A DNA stretch of 64,000 nucleotides, from contig JAIUPO010000015.1 in NCBI GenBank assembly GCA_020160805.1, positions 41,089-105,088 on the forward strand, in the 5' to 3' direction. Numbering within the stretch: position 1 is the first letter of the stretch; the number at the start of each line of letters is the position of its first letter. Both the position numbers and the translations under genes were made by a program. The notes under the pieces are model-generated. The model saw nothing but the letters and a program-made list of their open reading frames with translations, was not told where the DNA came from and ran no database searches. Positions 33,672 through 43,691 of the stretch are shown here, piece after piece. The DNA is from Actinomycetota bacterium (GTDB taxonomy: Bacteria; Actinomycetota; Actinomycetes; Actinomycetales; Dermatophilaceae).

Positions 33672-35930
33672 ATGTCCGTACTGCTTCCCTCAGGTTTCGC
33701 GCGCCCGGAATCCCCCCGCCGAGTGCGTCGTCTCGGGCTGGCGTCGGCGCTGGTCACCGCCCTGGCGGCCCCCGCAGTCGCGGTGGGTGCGGCGGACGCA
33801 ACGGCAAGCACGAACCAGCCCGCGGCAGCCCCGGCGCAGGCCAGGGCCGCCGCCTGGACCCCGCCGACCTATGTGCGCAGCATCGGGGCGCGCGGGTCCG
33901 CTGGCTTGTATGCCTGGGGTGCGGCATACAACCCCGTCACCAATGAGGTCCTCGCGGGCGACTACCTCAATTACCAAGTCCGCCGTTATTCGACCGGCGG
34001 CTCCATGCTCGGCTCTTTCTATCGCGCCGCCTCGGACCGTCGCGGGCAGCCCGAAGGCATCGCCGTCGACCCGCGCGACGGCTCGATTTATGTCTCCGAC
34101 CACTCGCGCGAGAACACCGGCTATATCGCGAAGTTCAGCTCAAGCGGTCAGTTCATTCGGGAGTACCAACTCAACACCCGCTATCAGGCGTGGATCACCG
34201 TCGACAGCGATGGCTACCTCTATGTCAGCGACAGCCACTCGTGGAATAACGCGACGAACCCGCCGCTGGTGCGCAAGTTCCGTCTCGACTCCTCCAGTTC
34301 CGACGTCACCCAGGTGGCGACCTACGGCAGCTATGGCACCGGCGAAGGCCAAATCAAGTGGATCACCGGCGTCGCTGTTGACGCGAGCACGGGCCGGGTT
34401 TGGGTCGCCGACACGGCCACCAAACGAGTCATCGTCTACAACCAGGACGGCAGCCCCTATCTGACGATCGGCTCCTCGGTCTTCACCGGCGACCTGCGCG
34501 GCGTGGCCGTCAACGCCCGGACCCGCACGGCATATGTCGTGGACGCGAACGCCGGCCAGATCGAGCGATTCAATGCCGATACCGGTGTCTCGCAAGGCAA
34601 TTTCGGGTCCCTCGGCGCCGGCGCTGGCCAGTTCGGCGATGGCGCGCGGCAAATCACGATCGACGGCTCCGGCAATGTCTGGGCCGCCGACTATGGCAAC
34701 ACCCGGCTGCTGAAGTTCACGGCCTCCGGCACCTTCGTCGGCGCCTATCCCAGCCCGGCGCAGAATGCGCCCCAAGGTGCGCTCGCCCTCCCGCGCGATG
34801 TCGCCGTGAGCCCGATAAACCGCGGCATCTTTGTCGTGGAGCAGAACAACCACCGCGTGCAGCGCTTCAACCCCGACGGCTCGCCGAACAAGATGTGGGG
34901 CCGCCGCTCCTCGACGCCCCCGCAGGGCTTCAACTATCCCCGCGGTTTGGCCCTCCAACCGGGCAATAACCGGATCTGGATCAGCAACACCACCTCCAGC
35001 GCCGTGCGGATCGTCACCCCGACCTTCGGCATGGTCAAGGACATCAAGAACTTCAGCGAGCCGGTCGACATCGAGTTCGGCAATGGCAAGGCGTATGTCG
35101 GGGACGCCAATGGCGGCTTCGTGCGGATGCTCGATCCGGGCACCGGCGCCACCGTCGGGCAGCTCAATGTGCGCGCCTCCGGGGTCGCCGTGGACCCAGC
35201 CAGCGGCGACATCTTCGTCTCCTCCTGGTATGACGACCGGATCTACCACTACACCCCCTCCGGCGGCCAGGGCGTCCCGGCCGTCATCGGTTCCAAGGGC
35301 ACCGGTCCGGGCCAGTTCAGCAATCCGTGGGATATCGACATCATCGGTGGGCTGATCTACACCACCGACTCCGACCGCAATGTCGTGGTCGTCTACGACA
35401 AGTCCGGCAATTTCGTCGGGGAGTTCGGCTCCACCGGGTCCCGGCCCGGGCAGTTCAACAATCCCTCGGGGCTGACCCACGATGGTGCAGGCAAGCTGTA
35501 TGTCGCGGACGCGGGCAACGACCGGGTCCAGGTCTTCGACACCAAAGGCTTCGTCAAAGCCGACACGGCTGGCCCGGCCGTCAGCATCACGGCGCCGAAG
35601 TCCGGCGCCTCGGTCGGCTTTCCCGTGACGATCACCGGCACCGTGACGGACAACCAGCGGGTCGGCACCGTCGAAGTCGCGATCCAAGACCGCGTGTCCA
35701 AGCTGTGGTGGGACGGCCGCATCGCGACCTGGGGAAGCACCAAGCAGTGGACCCTCGCTGGCGTTAAGGGCGGCAATGTCAAGGCGGCGAACTGGTGGTT
35801 CCCGCTGATCGGCGCGACGGCGCGAGGCAGCTACTCGGTCTCGGTGCGGTCATACGACGCGGCCGGCAATCGCGGTGGCTCCGCGGCGACCATCTTCTCC
35901 ACGACGGCCGGCGGGCGCACCGCGCCCTGA
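33672..35930 (+). CDS. Secreted NHL-repeat beta-propeller protein A
   Basis: 752-aa exported protein. The N-terminus has a twin-Arg-containing basic region and a hydrophobic core (RRVRRLGLASALVTALAAPAVAVGAADA) typical of a signal peptide. Residues about 60-640 are NHL propeller blades (e.g. PEGIAVDPRDGSIYVSDHSRENTGYIAKF, FNNPSGLTHDGAGKLYVADAGNDRVQVFD). Residues about 645-745 form an Ig-like module (GASVGFPVTITGTVTDNQRVGTVEVAIQDR). Propellers of this kind bind ligands or glycans; no catalytic residues are visible. Starts ATG at 33672, with GGGGACC before it. One of four related proteins in this cluster, and the most divergent in blade order. Confidence 0.8.
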   Translation: MSVLLPSGFARPESPRRVRRLGLASALVTALAAPAVAVGAADATASTNQPAAAPAQARAAAWTPPTYVRSIGARGSAGLYAWGAAYNPVTNEVLAGDYLNYQVRRYSTGGSMLGSFYRAASDRRGQPEGIAVDPRDGSIYVSDHSRENTGYIAKFSSSGQFIREYQLNTRYQAWITVDSDGYLYVSDSHSWNNATNPPLVRKFRLDSSSSDVTQVATYGSYGTGEGQIKWITGVAVDASTGRVWVADTATKRVIVYNQDGSPYLTIGSSVFTGDLRGVAVNARTRTAYVVDANAGQIERFNADTGVSQGNFGSLGAGAGQFGDGARQITIDGSGNVWAADYGNTRLLKFTASGTFVGAYPSPAQNAPQGALALPRDVAVSPINRGIFVVEQNNHRVQRFNPDGSPNKMWGRRSSTPPQGFNYPRGLALQPGNNRIWISNTTSSAVRIVTPTFGMVKDIKNFSEPVDIEFGNGKAYVGDANGGFVRMLDPGTGATVGQLNVRASGVAVDPASGDIFVSSWYDDRIYHYTPSGGQGVPAVIGSKGTGPGQFSNPWDIDIIGGLIYTTDSDRNVVVVYDKSGNFVGEFGSTGSRPGQFNNPSGLTHDGAGKLYVADAGNDRVQVFDTKGFVKADTAGPAVSITAPKSGASVGFPVTITGTVTDNQRVGTVEVAIQDRVSKLWWDGRIATWGSTKQWTLAGVKGGNVKAANWWFPLIGATARGSYSVSVRSYDAAGNRGGSAATIFSTTAGGRTAP

Positions 35931-35951
35931 TCCGGCCCTGGAAGCGAAAAG

Positions 35952-36461
35952 TCAGCTCTTCTTGGGCGAGCAGCTTGGCAGATCGGCCAGGGTGGTGAAG
36001 GCCTTGCCGAGCACCAGGTCGACGGTCTCGTCGGTGCGCTTGTCGTTGACCATCTTGGCGTCCTTGACCATCAAGCGGGCGGTGCGGGCCGCGGGTCGGC
36101 CAGTAGCGCCATAACGGATCTCGGCCGAGGCCGTGATCTTCTTGTCGAGCGGATCGTTGTCGATCTCGGCCACGGTGAAGCCGCGTTCCCGCAAGGTCGC
36201 CGCGACCTTGGCAGCGAGCCCAGCCGTGGTTGTCGCGTTGTAGACATTGATCGTCACCGTGGACGGCTTCGCGACGGGCTGCTCGGCGGTGCCGGTGATG
36301 CAATCGCCCGCCTTGACCGTCGGGCTGGTGGTGTCATCCTGGATGTAGGAATACGCCTTGTAGAAGGCCGCCCCAAGGAAGATGAGCGCAAGGAGGAGCG
36401 TCGCGGCGGCGCGGATCTGCCGGGTGCGGCGTCGTCGTCCGGCGACGATCGGAGCGGCCAT
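35952..36461 (-). CDS. LytR C-terminal domain (LytR_C) membrane protein
   Basis: 169-aa protein: basic cytoplasmic N-terminus (AGRRRRTRQIRAA), one transmembrane segment (TLLLALIFLGAAFYKAYSYI) and an extracytoplasmic LytR_C domain (STVTINVYNATTTAGLAAKVAATLRERGFTVAEIDND ... VDLVLGKAF). LytR_C domains occur at the ends of LytR-CpsA-Psr wall-polymer ligases and as stand-alone proteins like this one; the catalytic LCP domain is absent. A role at the cell envelope is inferred. Divergent from the HerA-like gene with a 69-bp gap. Confidence 0.82.
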   Translation of the reverse strand: MAAPIVAGRRRRTRQIRAAATLLLALIFLGAAFYKAYSYIQDDTTSPTVKAGDCITGTAEQPVAKPSTVTINVYNATTTAGLAAKVAATLRERGFTVAEIDNDPLDKKITASAEIRYGATGRPAARTARLMVKDAKMVNDKRTDETVDLVLGKAFTTLADLPSCSPKKS

Positions 36462-36530
36462 GCTCTCGGAATCTCCCTTTCGGCGGTGTGCGCCCGGCGT
36501 TTGTCGGACCCACGGTTTAGATTGACAGGC

Positions 36531-38279
36531 GTGACTGACACACCCTCGCAGACCCCGCCTTCGGCTGCTACCTCAGGTTCGGAGCCGGCTGCTGCCTCTT
36601 ATGACGCCGCATCGACCCCCGAGGTTGCCACCGGAGCGCAGTCTGCCGGACAGGGTAGCGTCGCGGCCACCGTCGATGCCCCCGCCAGCGGGGGTGCGGC
36701 GGATAACGCCTTGGCATCGGAGATCCGCGACGGCTATGCCTTCGTGGGGCCGGCCGTCGACTTCGGTGCCGCCGTCGTCGACGACCAGGTGTATGCCGAT
36801 GCCCCCGTCCGCATCCCCCTTGCGGTGATGAATCGGCACGGTCTGGTCGCCGGAGCGACCGGCACCGGCAAGACCAAGACGCTGCAGTTGATGGCCGAAC
36901 AGCTGTCCGGCAATGGCGTCCCGGTCTTCCTCGCCGACATCAAGGGCGACCTGTCCGGCCTGGCTACCGCGGGGACAAGCAATCCCAAGATCGAGGAGCG
37001 CTCGCGCTCGATCGGGCAAGCATGGGCCGGCACGGCCTACCCCACGGAGTTCCTTAGCCTCGGCGGCAAGGGGCAGGGCACCCCGATCCGGGCCACCATC
37101 ACCGCCTTCGGACCAACCCTGCTCGCCAAGGTCTTGGGCCTGAACGAGACCCAGGAATCCAGCCTCGGCCTGGTCTTTCACTATGCCGACAAGAATGGGC
37201 TAGCCCTGCTGGACCTGAAGGATCTGCGCGCCGTCATTACCTTCCTCAACTCCGACGAAGGCAAGCCGGAGCTGAAGAATCTCGGGGGCCTCTCCAAAGC
37301 GACGGCCGGGGTCATCCTGCGCGAACTGATCGCCTTCGAGGACCAAGGTGCCGATATTTTCTTCGGCGAGCCGGAGTTCGACACCCGCGATCTGCTGCGC
37401 ACTGCCGCCGACGGCAAGGGCATCATCACTTGTCTCGAATTGCCCGCCGTCCAGGACCGGCCGGCCCTCTTCTCGACCTTCCTGATGTGGATGCTCGCGG
37501 ACCTCTTCCACGACCTGCCCGAGGTCGGCGACCTCGACAAGCCGAAGCTCGTCTTCTTCTTCGACGAGGCGCACCTGCTCTTCAATGACGCCTCAAAGGC
37601 CTTCCAGGAGGCGATCGAGCAGACCGTGCGGTTGATTCGGTCCAAGGGTGTCGGTGTCTTCTTCGTCACCCAGTCGCCCAAGGACGTCCCGACCGATGTC
37701 CTGGCCCAGCTGGGCAACCGCGTCCAACACGCGCTGCGCGCCTTCACCCCCGACGACGCCAAGGCCCTGAAGGCGGCAGTCTCGACCTACCCGCACACGG
37801 CATACGACCTGCAGAAGCTGCTCACCCAGCTCGGCACCGGGCAGGCGGTGATCACCGTGCTCTCCGAGAAAGGCGCGCCGACGCCGGTCGCGTGGACGAT
37901 GATGCGTGCCCCACAATCGCTGATGGCACCCTCCGATCCCGCCCTGGTGCAGCAGCTCATCGCCGGCTCGCCGTTGAGCACGAAGTATGCCGAGGTGGCC
38001 GATCGCGACTCGGCTTACGAAATCCTGCAGCGCCGCCTCCAAGCCGCGCCGACCGCCGACGGGCCCCAGGACGCGCCGGCCCCCGCCGGTCCGGGCGCGC
38101 AGATCCCGGTGCCATCCGCGCCCAAACCCACCAAGGCTCGGGCGGAGAAAGAGGATCCGGGGATGGTGGAGACGGTCGTGAAGTCGAGCGCCTTTAAGTC
38201 CATGCTGCGCTCGGCCGGCACGGTCATCGGCCGGGAGATCACCCGTTCGATCTTCGGGACGGCTCGCCGGCGGCGCTGA
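36531..38279 (+). CDS. HerA-like / DUF853 ATPase
   Basis: 582-aa ATPase of the HerA-like DUF853 family. An Ala/Ser/Pro-rich N-terminus of about 60 residues precedes Walker A GATGTGKT (residues 108-115), then DIKGDLSGLA, and Walker B LVFFFDEAHLLF. QSPKDVPTDVLAQLGNRVQHALRAFTPDDAKALKAA is typical of the family. Related HerA proteins are hexameric DNA translocases in DNA end processing, but bacterial DUF853 members have no settled function. GTG start. No nuclease (NurA-like) partner is adjacent. Confidence 0.85.
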   Translation: MTDTPSQTPPSAATSGSEPAAASYDAASTPEVATGAQSAGQGSVAATVDAPASGGAADNALASEIRDGYAFVGPAVDFGAAVVDDQVYADAPVRIPLAVMNRHGLVAGATGTGKTKTLQLMAEQLSGNGVPVFLADIKGDLSGLATAGTSNPKIEERSRSIGQAWAGTAYPTEFLSLGGKGQGTPIRATITAFGPTLLAKVLGLNETQESSLGLVFHYADKNGLALLDLKDLRAVITFLNSDEGKPELKNLGGLSKATAGVILRELIAFEDQGADIFFGEPEFDTRDLLRTAADGKGIITCLELPAVQDRPALFSTFLMWMLADLFHDLPEVGDLDKPKLVFFFDEAHLLFNDASKAFQEAIEQTVRLIRSKGVGVFFVTQSPKDVPTDVLAQLGNRVQHALRAFTPDDAKALKAAVSTYPHTAYDLQKLLTQLGTGQAVITVLSEKGAPTPVAWTMMRAPQSLMAPSDPALVQQLIAGSPLSTKYAEVADRDSAYEILQRRLQAAPTADGPQDAPAPAGPGAQIPVPSAPKPTKARAEKEDPGMVETVVKSSAFKSMLRSAGTVIGREITRSIFGTARRRR

Positions 38280-38313
38280 GGCTCGCCCGCCGCAGGCGGC
38301 CGAGCTCCGTGGC

Positions 38314-39234
38314 TCAGCCGAGAGTCAAGGCGGCCAGGGCGATCACCGGCAGGCAGCCCAGGGTCGTCACGAGAATGGTGTCTCGGGCGAGTGCCTCGGC
38401 GCGGCCATAGCGCGTGGCGTGCGTGAAGATGTTCTGCGCCGTCGGCAGCGCGGAGGTGACGGTGACGGCGAGCAACGCATGCCCGTCCATGCCGAGCGCC
38501 CACCGGGCACAGGCATACGCGATGGCGGGCTGAACGGCGAGCTTCAGGACCGAGGTCACGGCGACCTGGGCGGGCGCTCCACCCCCGAAGGGCGGTCCGA
38601 GGCGCAGGGCCACGCCATACCCGAGGAGCATGGCCGGCACGGCGAGGCCGCCGATGAGTTCGATGGGGTCGCGCAGCAGCGGCGGCAGCGTCGTGTCCGT
38701 CGCCGACAGGGCGACGCCGGCGAGCGCGCCGAGCGTCAGCGGATTGGTCAGTGGTCGGCGCAGGATCGAGCCCCACCGGAAGGCGCCGCCGCGACGGTCG
38801 TGGTCGAGCACGGTCAGCGCCAGCGGCTGCATGATCAGCAATTGCAAGAGCAATGTGGGGGCGACGAGGGCGGCGTCCCCTAGGACATAGGCGGCGATCG
38901 GCAAGCCAAGGTTGCCGGCGTTGACATAGCTCGAAGCCAGCGCGCCGATCACCCGCTCCGAGAGGGGCAGCTGCCACCACCATCGCGAGATGACGAGGAA
39001 GGCCGTCGCGGGGACCAGAACTCCGGCCAGCGTCGCGAGCAGGTTGCGGGAGAAGAGTTCGTGGACATCGGCCGTGGACAGCACCGTGATCATCAAGGCC
39101 GGGCTACCCACCTGGAAGGCCACCTCCGCCAGCACCCGTTGGCCGGCCATGTCCAGGACGCCGAAGTGCCCGAGCGCGAAGCCGACCAGGATGACCAGGA
39201 CGATCGTCGCGAAGCCCAGGAAGACACCGTCCAC
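38314..39234 (-). CDS. AEC-family transporter (auxin efflux carrier type)
   Basis: 306-aa membrane protein with about ten hydrophobic segments in two five-helix halves. FATIVLVILVGFALGHFGVLDMAGQRVLAEVAFQVGSPALMITVLS at the N-terminus and SYVNAGNLGLPIAAYVLG plus PTAQNIFTHATRYG later are the family landmarks. Such transporters export organic acids or related anions. The start is uncertain: no ATG is near the family N-terminus, and GTG at 39234 gives the usual length. It lies between HerA-like and NHL genes, on the opposite strand to both. Confidence 0.75.
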   Translation of the reverse strand: MDGVFLGFATIVLVILVGFALGHFGVLDMAGQRVLAEVAFQVGSPALMITVLSTADVHELFSRNLLATLAGVLVPATAFLVISRWWWQLPLSERVIGALASSYVNAGNLGLPIAAYVLGDAALVAPTLLLQLLIMQPLALTVLDHDRRGGAFRWGSILRRPLTNPLTLGALAGVALSATDTTLPPLLRDPIELIGGLAVPAMLLGYGVALRLGPPFGGGAPAQVAVTSVLKLAVQPAIAYACARWALGMDGHALLAVTVTSALPTAQNIFTHATRYGRAEALARDTILVTTLGCLPVIALAALTLG

Positions 39235-39352
39235 GGCGATCAGCGTGTCAGGTGGGGGATGTTTCCGCAGGTGGTTCCGGCTGTCGGACGAGTCCGGCAC
39301 ACTAGCTGCCACGGGTCCGGTCCGGCTCGTTGTGTTCCAGGGGGTATGCCTG

Positions 39353-41470
39353 ATGTTCGTCCGGTCATCGCACCGTCCCATGGCCGCGCTCGCGGCCCTC
39401 GTCGCGGCCGCGCTTGGGTTGCTCACCCTGCCAGCGTTGGCTGCACCGGTGCCCGCGGGCCCTGGAACCTATGTGCCGCAACGGATTTACGGCGGACCAT
39501 CGCAGCCCGCGCTGGCGGCCTGGGGGATCGCCTATAACCGCGTGAGCAACGAACTGCTCGTGGGGGACTACCTCTCGAGCCAGATTCGCCGGATGAGCCT
39601 GGACGGACGCATCCTCGGCGATCTGCAGAATCCGGGCAATCGCATCAGTGGTGTGGCCTCGGCGCTCGGGGTCGATCCGCGGGATGGCGCGATCTATCTC
39701 GCGGTCACCGGTGAGGGGCGCACCTCGGCCGATGTCCGCAAGTACGACAAGACCGGGCGCTATCTCTACGGCCTGGATATGCCGACCTCGACGACCTGGC
39801 TGACGGTCGACTCGGCGGGCTACCTCTGGGTGCCCTCGGCCTACAAGGGGGCCCGGCTGACCCGCTATCGCGTGGACGATGCGACGCAGCGTGCCACCGC
39901 GGTGCTCACTCTGGCCAAGGCCGGCACCGGCCCGGGGCAGTTCGGCAGTCTGACCGGCCTGGGCACCGACGCGGCGAATAACGTCTATGTCGCGGATGTC
40001 GGCAACAAGGTCGTCCATGCCTATTCCGCATCCGGCTCCTGGCGCTTCGATATGGGCAAGGGCCTGTTCAAGGGCGATATTCGCGGCGTCGCCGTGGACC
40101 CGGCATCCGGCCAGATCCATGTCGCCAACTCCGCGGCGGGCACGATCGAGGTGTTCTCGCCGACGGGCAGTCGCATTCGGAGCTATGCCAGCCTCGGAAC
40201 AGGCAACGGGCAGTTCGTCGATGGTGCCCGACAGTTGACCTTCTCCGCAGCCGGGCAGATGTATGCCGCCGACTATGGCGGTCAGCGGGTCCAGCGCTTT
40301 ACCGCCGCCGGCGCCTTCGTGGCGGCCTATCCCAGTCCGGCTCTGCCGATGGATCGGGCGGGCATCGCGCAGGCGCGAGCGCTTGATGTCGACCCGGTCA
40401 CCGGCGATGTCGTCGTCGCGGATGCCTGGGGCCAACGGGTGCTGCGGTACGCCCCGGACGGGACTCTCCTCGACTCACACGGTCGGCGGGGGTCTACCAC
40501 GCCGGACGGAATGAACTACCCCAAGGGCGTGGCGATCGATCCGAGCACCCGCAATGTGTGGATCGCGAACTTCGAGGGCGCCCCGGACCTGGTCGGCTTC
40601 GACAAGGGCTTCGACACGGTGGTGCGCCGGATCGTGACGCCACGATTCATCAACGACCTGGAGTGGAGCAATGGCTTGCTCTATGCCCTCGAGCGTCGCC
40701 CCGGCGCCTTGCATGTCTACAACCCGGCCACCGGGGCCGAAGTGCGTCGCTGGGTCTCGACCAAGGGGCTGATTCGGGGCGTTGGGGTGGATGCGGGCTC
40801 GGGCAACGTCTGGATCACCTCGGACACCAAACCTGAGGTCTATGTCGTGGCCCCGAGCGGCGCCATTGTGCGCACCGTGACCCTTGGCGGGCTGGGCTGG
40901 GATGTCGCGATCCGCGGTGACTACGCCTATGTCGCCGACACGACGGGCAACAAGATCTCGATCTTTCACCGCACGACCTATGCCGCGGCGGGCACGATCG
41001 GGGCGGCGGGAAGCCGATTTGGGCAACTCAAGATGCCCTCGGGCATCGCTTTCGACCGAGCGGGTGACCTGTTCACGGTCGAGACCGGGAATGGCCGTGT
41101 CCAGCAGTTCTCCACGCGCCAGGGCCCAGGTGCCGAAAGCACGCGCCCGGGCGTGGCGTTGACTGGTCCGGGGCTGGGGGCAGGCCAGGTGACGGCGACG
41201 GGGACGGCGCATGACGCCAGCGGCGTCGCGACCGTGTCCGTGCGAGTGAAAGATGTGGCGACGGGTCGCTACTGGAATGGCGCGCTCGGGACGTGGACCA
41301 GCACGGGCACGTGGAATGCCGCGATCCTGTGGGGTCCGAACGCCGCCTCGACCTGGCGGTATACCGTGACCAGCACATTGCCCCAACGCTCCTACAAGGT
41401 CGAGGCTCAAGCCACCGACCGTCGGGGCAATCCGTCCACCATCGCCTCCCAGACAGTGACGGTTCCCTGA
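39353..41470 (+). CDS. Secreted NHL-repeat beta-propeller protein B
   Basis: 705-aa exported protein. Signal peptide: MFVRSSHRPMAALAALVAAALGLLTLPALA. Propeller region of about 580 residues with repeated blades such as GVASALGVDPRDGAIYLAVTGEGRTSADVRKYDK and GNNVYVADVGNKVVHAYSASG-like units. A C-terminal Ig-like module (HDASGVATVSVRVKDVATGRYWNGALGTW ... SYKVEAQATDRRGN) closes it. CAGGGGG lies about 8 nt before the ATG. Its stop is one base from the GTG start of paralogue C, so the two form one operon. Surface or secreted; ligand unknown. Confidence 0.8.
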   Translation: MFVRSSHRPMAALAALVAAALGLLTLPALAAPVPAGPGTYVPQRIYGGPSQPALAAWGIAYNRVSNELLVGDYLSSQIRRMSLDGRILGDLQNPGNRISGVASALGVDPRDGAIYLAVTGEGRTSADVRKYDKTGRYLYGLDMPTSTTWLTVDSAGYLWVPSAYKGARLTRYRVDDATQRATAVLTLAKAGTGPGQFGSLTGLGTDAANNVYVADVGNKVVHAYSASGSWRFDMGKGLFKGDIRGVAVDPASGQIHVANSAAGTIEVFSPTGSRIRSYASLGTGNGQFVDGARQLTFSAAGQMYAADYGGQRVQRFTAAGAFVAAYPSPALPMDRAGIAQARALDVDPVTGDVVVADAWGQRVLRYAPDGTLLDSHGRRGSTTPDGMNYPKGVAIDPSTRNVWIANFEGAPDLVGFDKGFDTVVRRIVTPRFINDLEWSNGLLYALERRPGALHVYNPATGAEVRRWVSTKGLIRGVGVDAGSGNVWITSDTKPEVYVVAPSGAIVRTVTLGGLGWDVAIRGDYAYVADTTGNKISIFHRTTYAAAGTIGAAGSRFGQLKMPSGIAFDRAGDLFTVETGNGRVQQFSTRQGPGAESTRPGVALTGPGLGAGQVTATGTAHDASGVATVSVRVKDVATGRYWNGALGTWTSTGTWNAAILWGPNAASTWRYTVTSTLPQRSYKVEAQATDRRGNPSTIASQTVTVP

Positions 41471-41471
41471 C

Positions 41472-43628
41472 GTGAATTTCCGAGCTTTTGCCGCGCCCTC
41501 GCCTGGTGACAGCCGTCGCCGCGCGGGCATGGCGGTCCTCGCGGCGGTTATAGCTGCCCTGACCTTGATTGGGGTAGCCGGCCCTGCCCCCGCAGGGGCG
41601 GCCGCAGCGGGCCCGGTGGCGTCATACGTCCCGGAACGGATCATCGCCGCCCCGTCCTTCCCGGGTGTGGCGGCGTGGGGCTTGGCTTACAACCCGGTCA
41701 GTGACGAACTGATCGTCGGGGACTATGTCTCGCGGCAGGTGCGGCGCTACACCCGAGGTGGCGTCTATCTCGGAGACCTGCGTAATGCTGGCAAGACGAT
41801 CGGCGGGGTGGCCTCCGCGCTCGGCGTCGACCCGCGGGACGGGGCGATCTATGTCGCTGTCACGGGGGAGGGGCGCACCTCGCTCGATGTGCGCAAGTAC
41901 GACAAGGACGGAAACTTCCTCTTCGATCTCGACATGCCCGGAGCGGCGACCTGGTTGACGGTCGACCATGACGGCAATCTGTGGGTGCCTGAGGGCTTTT
42001 CGGGGTCCGTGGTGCGCAAGTTCACCGTCGATGACGCGACCAAGTCGGCTACCTTGCAGGTGCTCATCACCGAGGCCAAGCCCGGCGTGCCGATGAAGGT
42101 GCTGACCGGGGCGGCAGCCGATGCGCAGGGCAATATTTATGTCGCCGATGTCGGCAATAAGGTCATTCACTCCTGGACCAGCACCGGTCAGTGGCGCTTC
42201 GACATCGGTCCGGCGCCGATCAAGGGCGACTTGCGCGGCGTCGCCGTCGACGACGAATTGGGTCGGATCTATCTGTCCGATGCCGTTTTCGGCGGCATCC
42301 GCTATTTCGACATGAATGGCGTTTATCAGGGCGCGATCTCGGGCCTCGGCATGAACGACGGGGAGTTCACCGATGGCGCGCGGCAGCTCGCGGTCGGCCC
42401 GGATCATCACGTCTTTGGTGCCGACTATGGCTCCTTCCGAGTGCAGGAGTTCCTGCCGGATGGCACCTTCGTCAAGCTGTTCCCCGACCCCGGGATGCGT
42501 CCCGACCCGGCCGGCATTTCGCAGGCTCGCGGTCTGGATGTCGACCCGGTCACGGGTGATGTGCTGACTGTCGACGCCTTCGGTCAACGGGCGAATCGGT
42601 ACTCCGCTCAGGGCGAGTTGCTCGGTCAGTACGGGCGGCGCGGGTCTTCACCGCCCGAGGGGATGAACTACCCCAAGGCCCTCGTCGTGAACCCGACGAC
42701 CCGCGATATTTGGATCTCGTCCTTCGAGGGACCGCCGGGCGTTGTCGGCTATTCCGCCGATTTCTCGACCGTCCTCGGGCGGCCAAATATCCCGCGCTGG
42801 GTGGGGGATCTGGAGTTCTCTGGCGGCAAGCTCTACGCCCTGGAGCGCCGCCCCGGCGCGGTGCGCGTCATCAATCCATCGACGCTCGCCGTCGAGCGGA
42901 CGTGGACCTCGCCCTACGGCCTGCTGCACGGCCTTGCCGTCGATCCCGCGAACGGCAATATGTGGATCACCCACGATTCCAAGCCCCTGCTGTATGTCGT
43001 CTCCCCGGCGGGCAAGACCCTCAAGACCCTCACTTTGCCGGGCGTCGGCTGGGGCGTGGCGATCAAGGGCGACGAGGTCGCGGTGTCCAACACCACCACC
43101 GGCTATATCGACCTGCTCAGCCGGACGACATATGCCGTGACGGGCAAGCTCGGCCTCGGCAATGGCTTCACCTTCGGCAAGCTGAAAACCCCGTCCGGGC
43201 TGCAGTTCGGCCCCGACGGCAAGTTGTATGTCGTGGAGCAGGTCTCCTCGCGGGTCACCGTCTTCGGTCCCGGCCCGTCGCCCGCGGCCGAGACCGTCCG
43301 GCCGCAGGTCTCGGTTGCGGCCGGCGACCCCGTCACCGGCGGGCAGATCGTGCTGACCGGCACCGCCACGGATGCCTCTGGCATCGCGTTCGTCGAGGCG
43401 CGCGTGCGTGACCTGACGACCGGCCGCTACTACGACGGCCGAGCCGCGACTTATGTCACCGCCTCGACCTGGTCCGCCGGCGTCGTGTGGGGAGACCTGA
43501 CGGCGGCGTCCTGGCGCTACACCGTGCCCGCCACCTTGCCGAGCCGTTCGTATGCCGTGTCGATCCGCGCCATCGACCGGCACGGCAATGTCTCGCTGCT
43601 GGCAAACCGGACGATCGCCGTTCCCTAG
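41472..43628 (+). CDS. Secreted NHL-repeat beta-propeller protein C
   Basis: 718-aa paralogue of protein B, beginning one base after its stop with a GTG codon. Signal peptide at residues about 18-43 (RRAGMAVLAAVIAALTLIGVAG). Blades closely follow B: GVASALGVDPRDGAIYVAVTGEGRTSLDVRKYDKDG and GNIYVADVGNKVIHSWTS. The Ig-like C-terminal module (DASGIAFVEARVRDLTTGRYYDG ... SYAVSIRAIDRHGNV) is almost the same as in B, so the pair arose by tandem duplication. No enzymatic motif. A hairpin at 43646 follows before the convergent prpE. Confidence 0.8.
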   Translation: MNFRAFAAPSPGDSRRRAGMAVLAAVIAALTLIGVAGPAPAGAAAAGPVASYVPERIIAAPSFPGVAAWGLAYNPVSDELIVGDYVSRQVRRYTRGGVYLGDLRNAGKTIGGVASALGVDPRDGAIYVAVTGEGRTSLDVRKYDKDGNFLFDLDMPGAATWLTVDHDGNLWVPEGFSGSVVRKFTVDDATKSATLQVLITEAKPGVPMKVLTGAAADAQGNIYVADVGNKVIHSWTSTGQWRFDIGPAPIKGDLRGVAVDDELGRIYLSDAVFGGIRYFDMNGVYQGAISGLGMNDGEFTDGARQLAVGPDHHVFGADYGSFRVQEFLPDGTFVKLFPDPGMRPDPAGISQARGLDVDPVTGDVLTVDAFGQRANRYSAQGELLGQYGRRGSSPPEGMNYPKALVVNPTTRDIWISSFEGPPGVVGYSADFSTVLGRPNIPRWVGDLEFSGGKLYALERRPGAVRVINPSTLAVERTWTSPYGLLHGLAVDPANGNMWITHDSKPLLYVVSPAGKTLKTLTLPGVGWGVAIKGDEVAVSNTTTGYIDLLSRTTYAVTGKLGLGNGFTFGKLKTPSGLQFGPDGKLYVVEQVSSRVTVFGPGPSPAAETVRPQVSVAAGDPVTGGQIVLTGTATDASGIAFVEARVRDLTTGRYYDGRAATYVTASTWSAGVVWGDLTAASWRYTVPATLPSRSYAVSIRAIDRHGNVSLLANRTIAVP

Positions 43629-43645
43629 ATCCGTCTGAGAACGGC

Positions 43646-43679
43646 GGGAGCCCTGGTCCTGCGGTCCAGACCAGCTCCC
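43646..43679. terminator. Hairpin between convergent NHL and prpE genes
   Basis: Stem GGGAGC + TGGTC (43646-43658, two-base bulge) with GACCA + GCTCCC (43669-43679), loop of 10 nt, between the converging ends of the NHL protein C gene and prpE. No T tract. Confidence 0.5.
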
Positions 43680-43691
43680 CCAGTTGGGGCG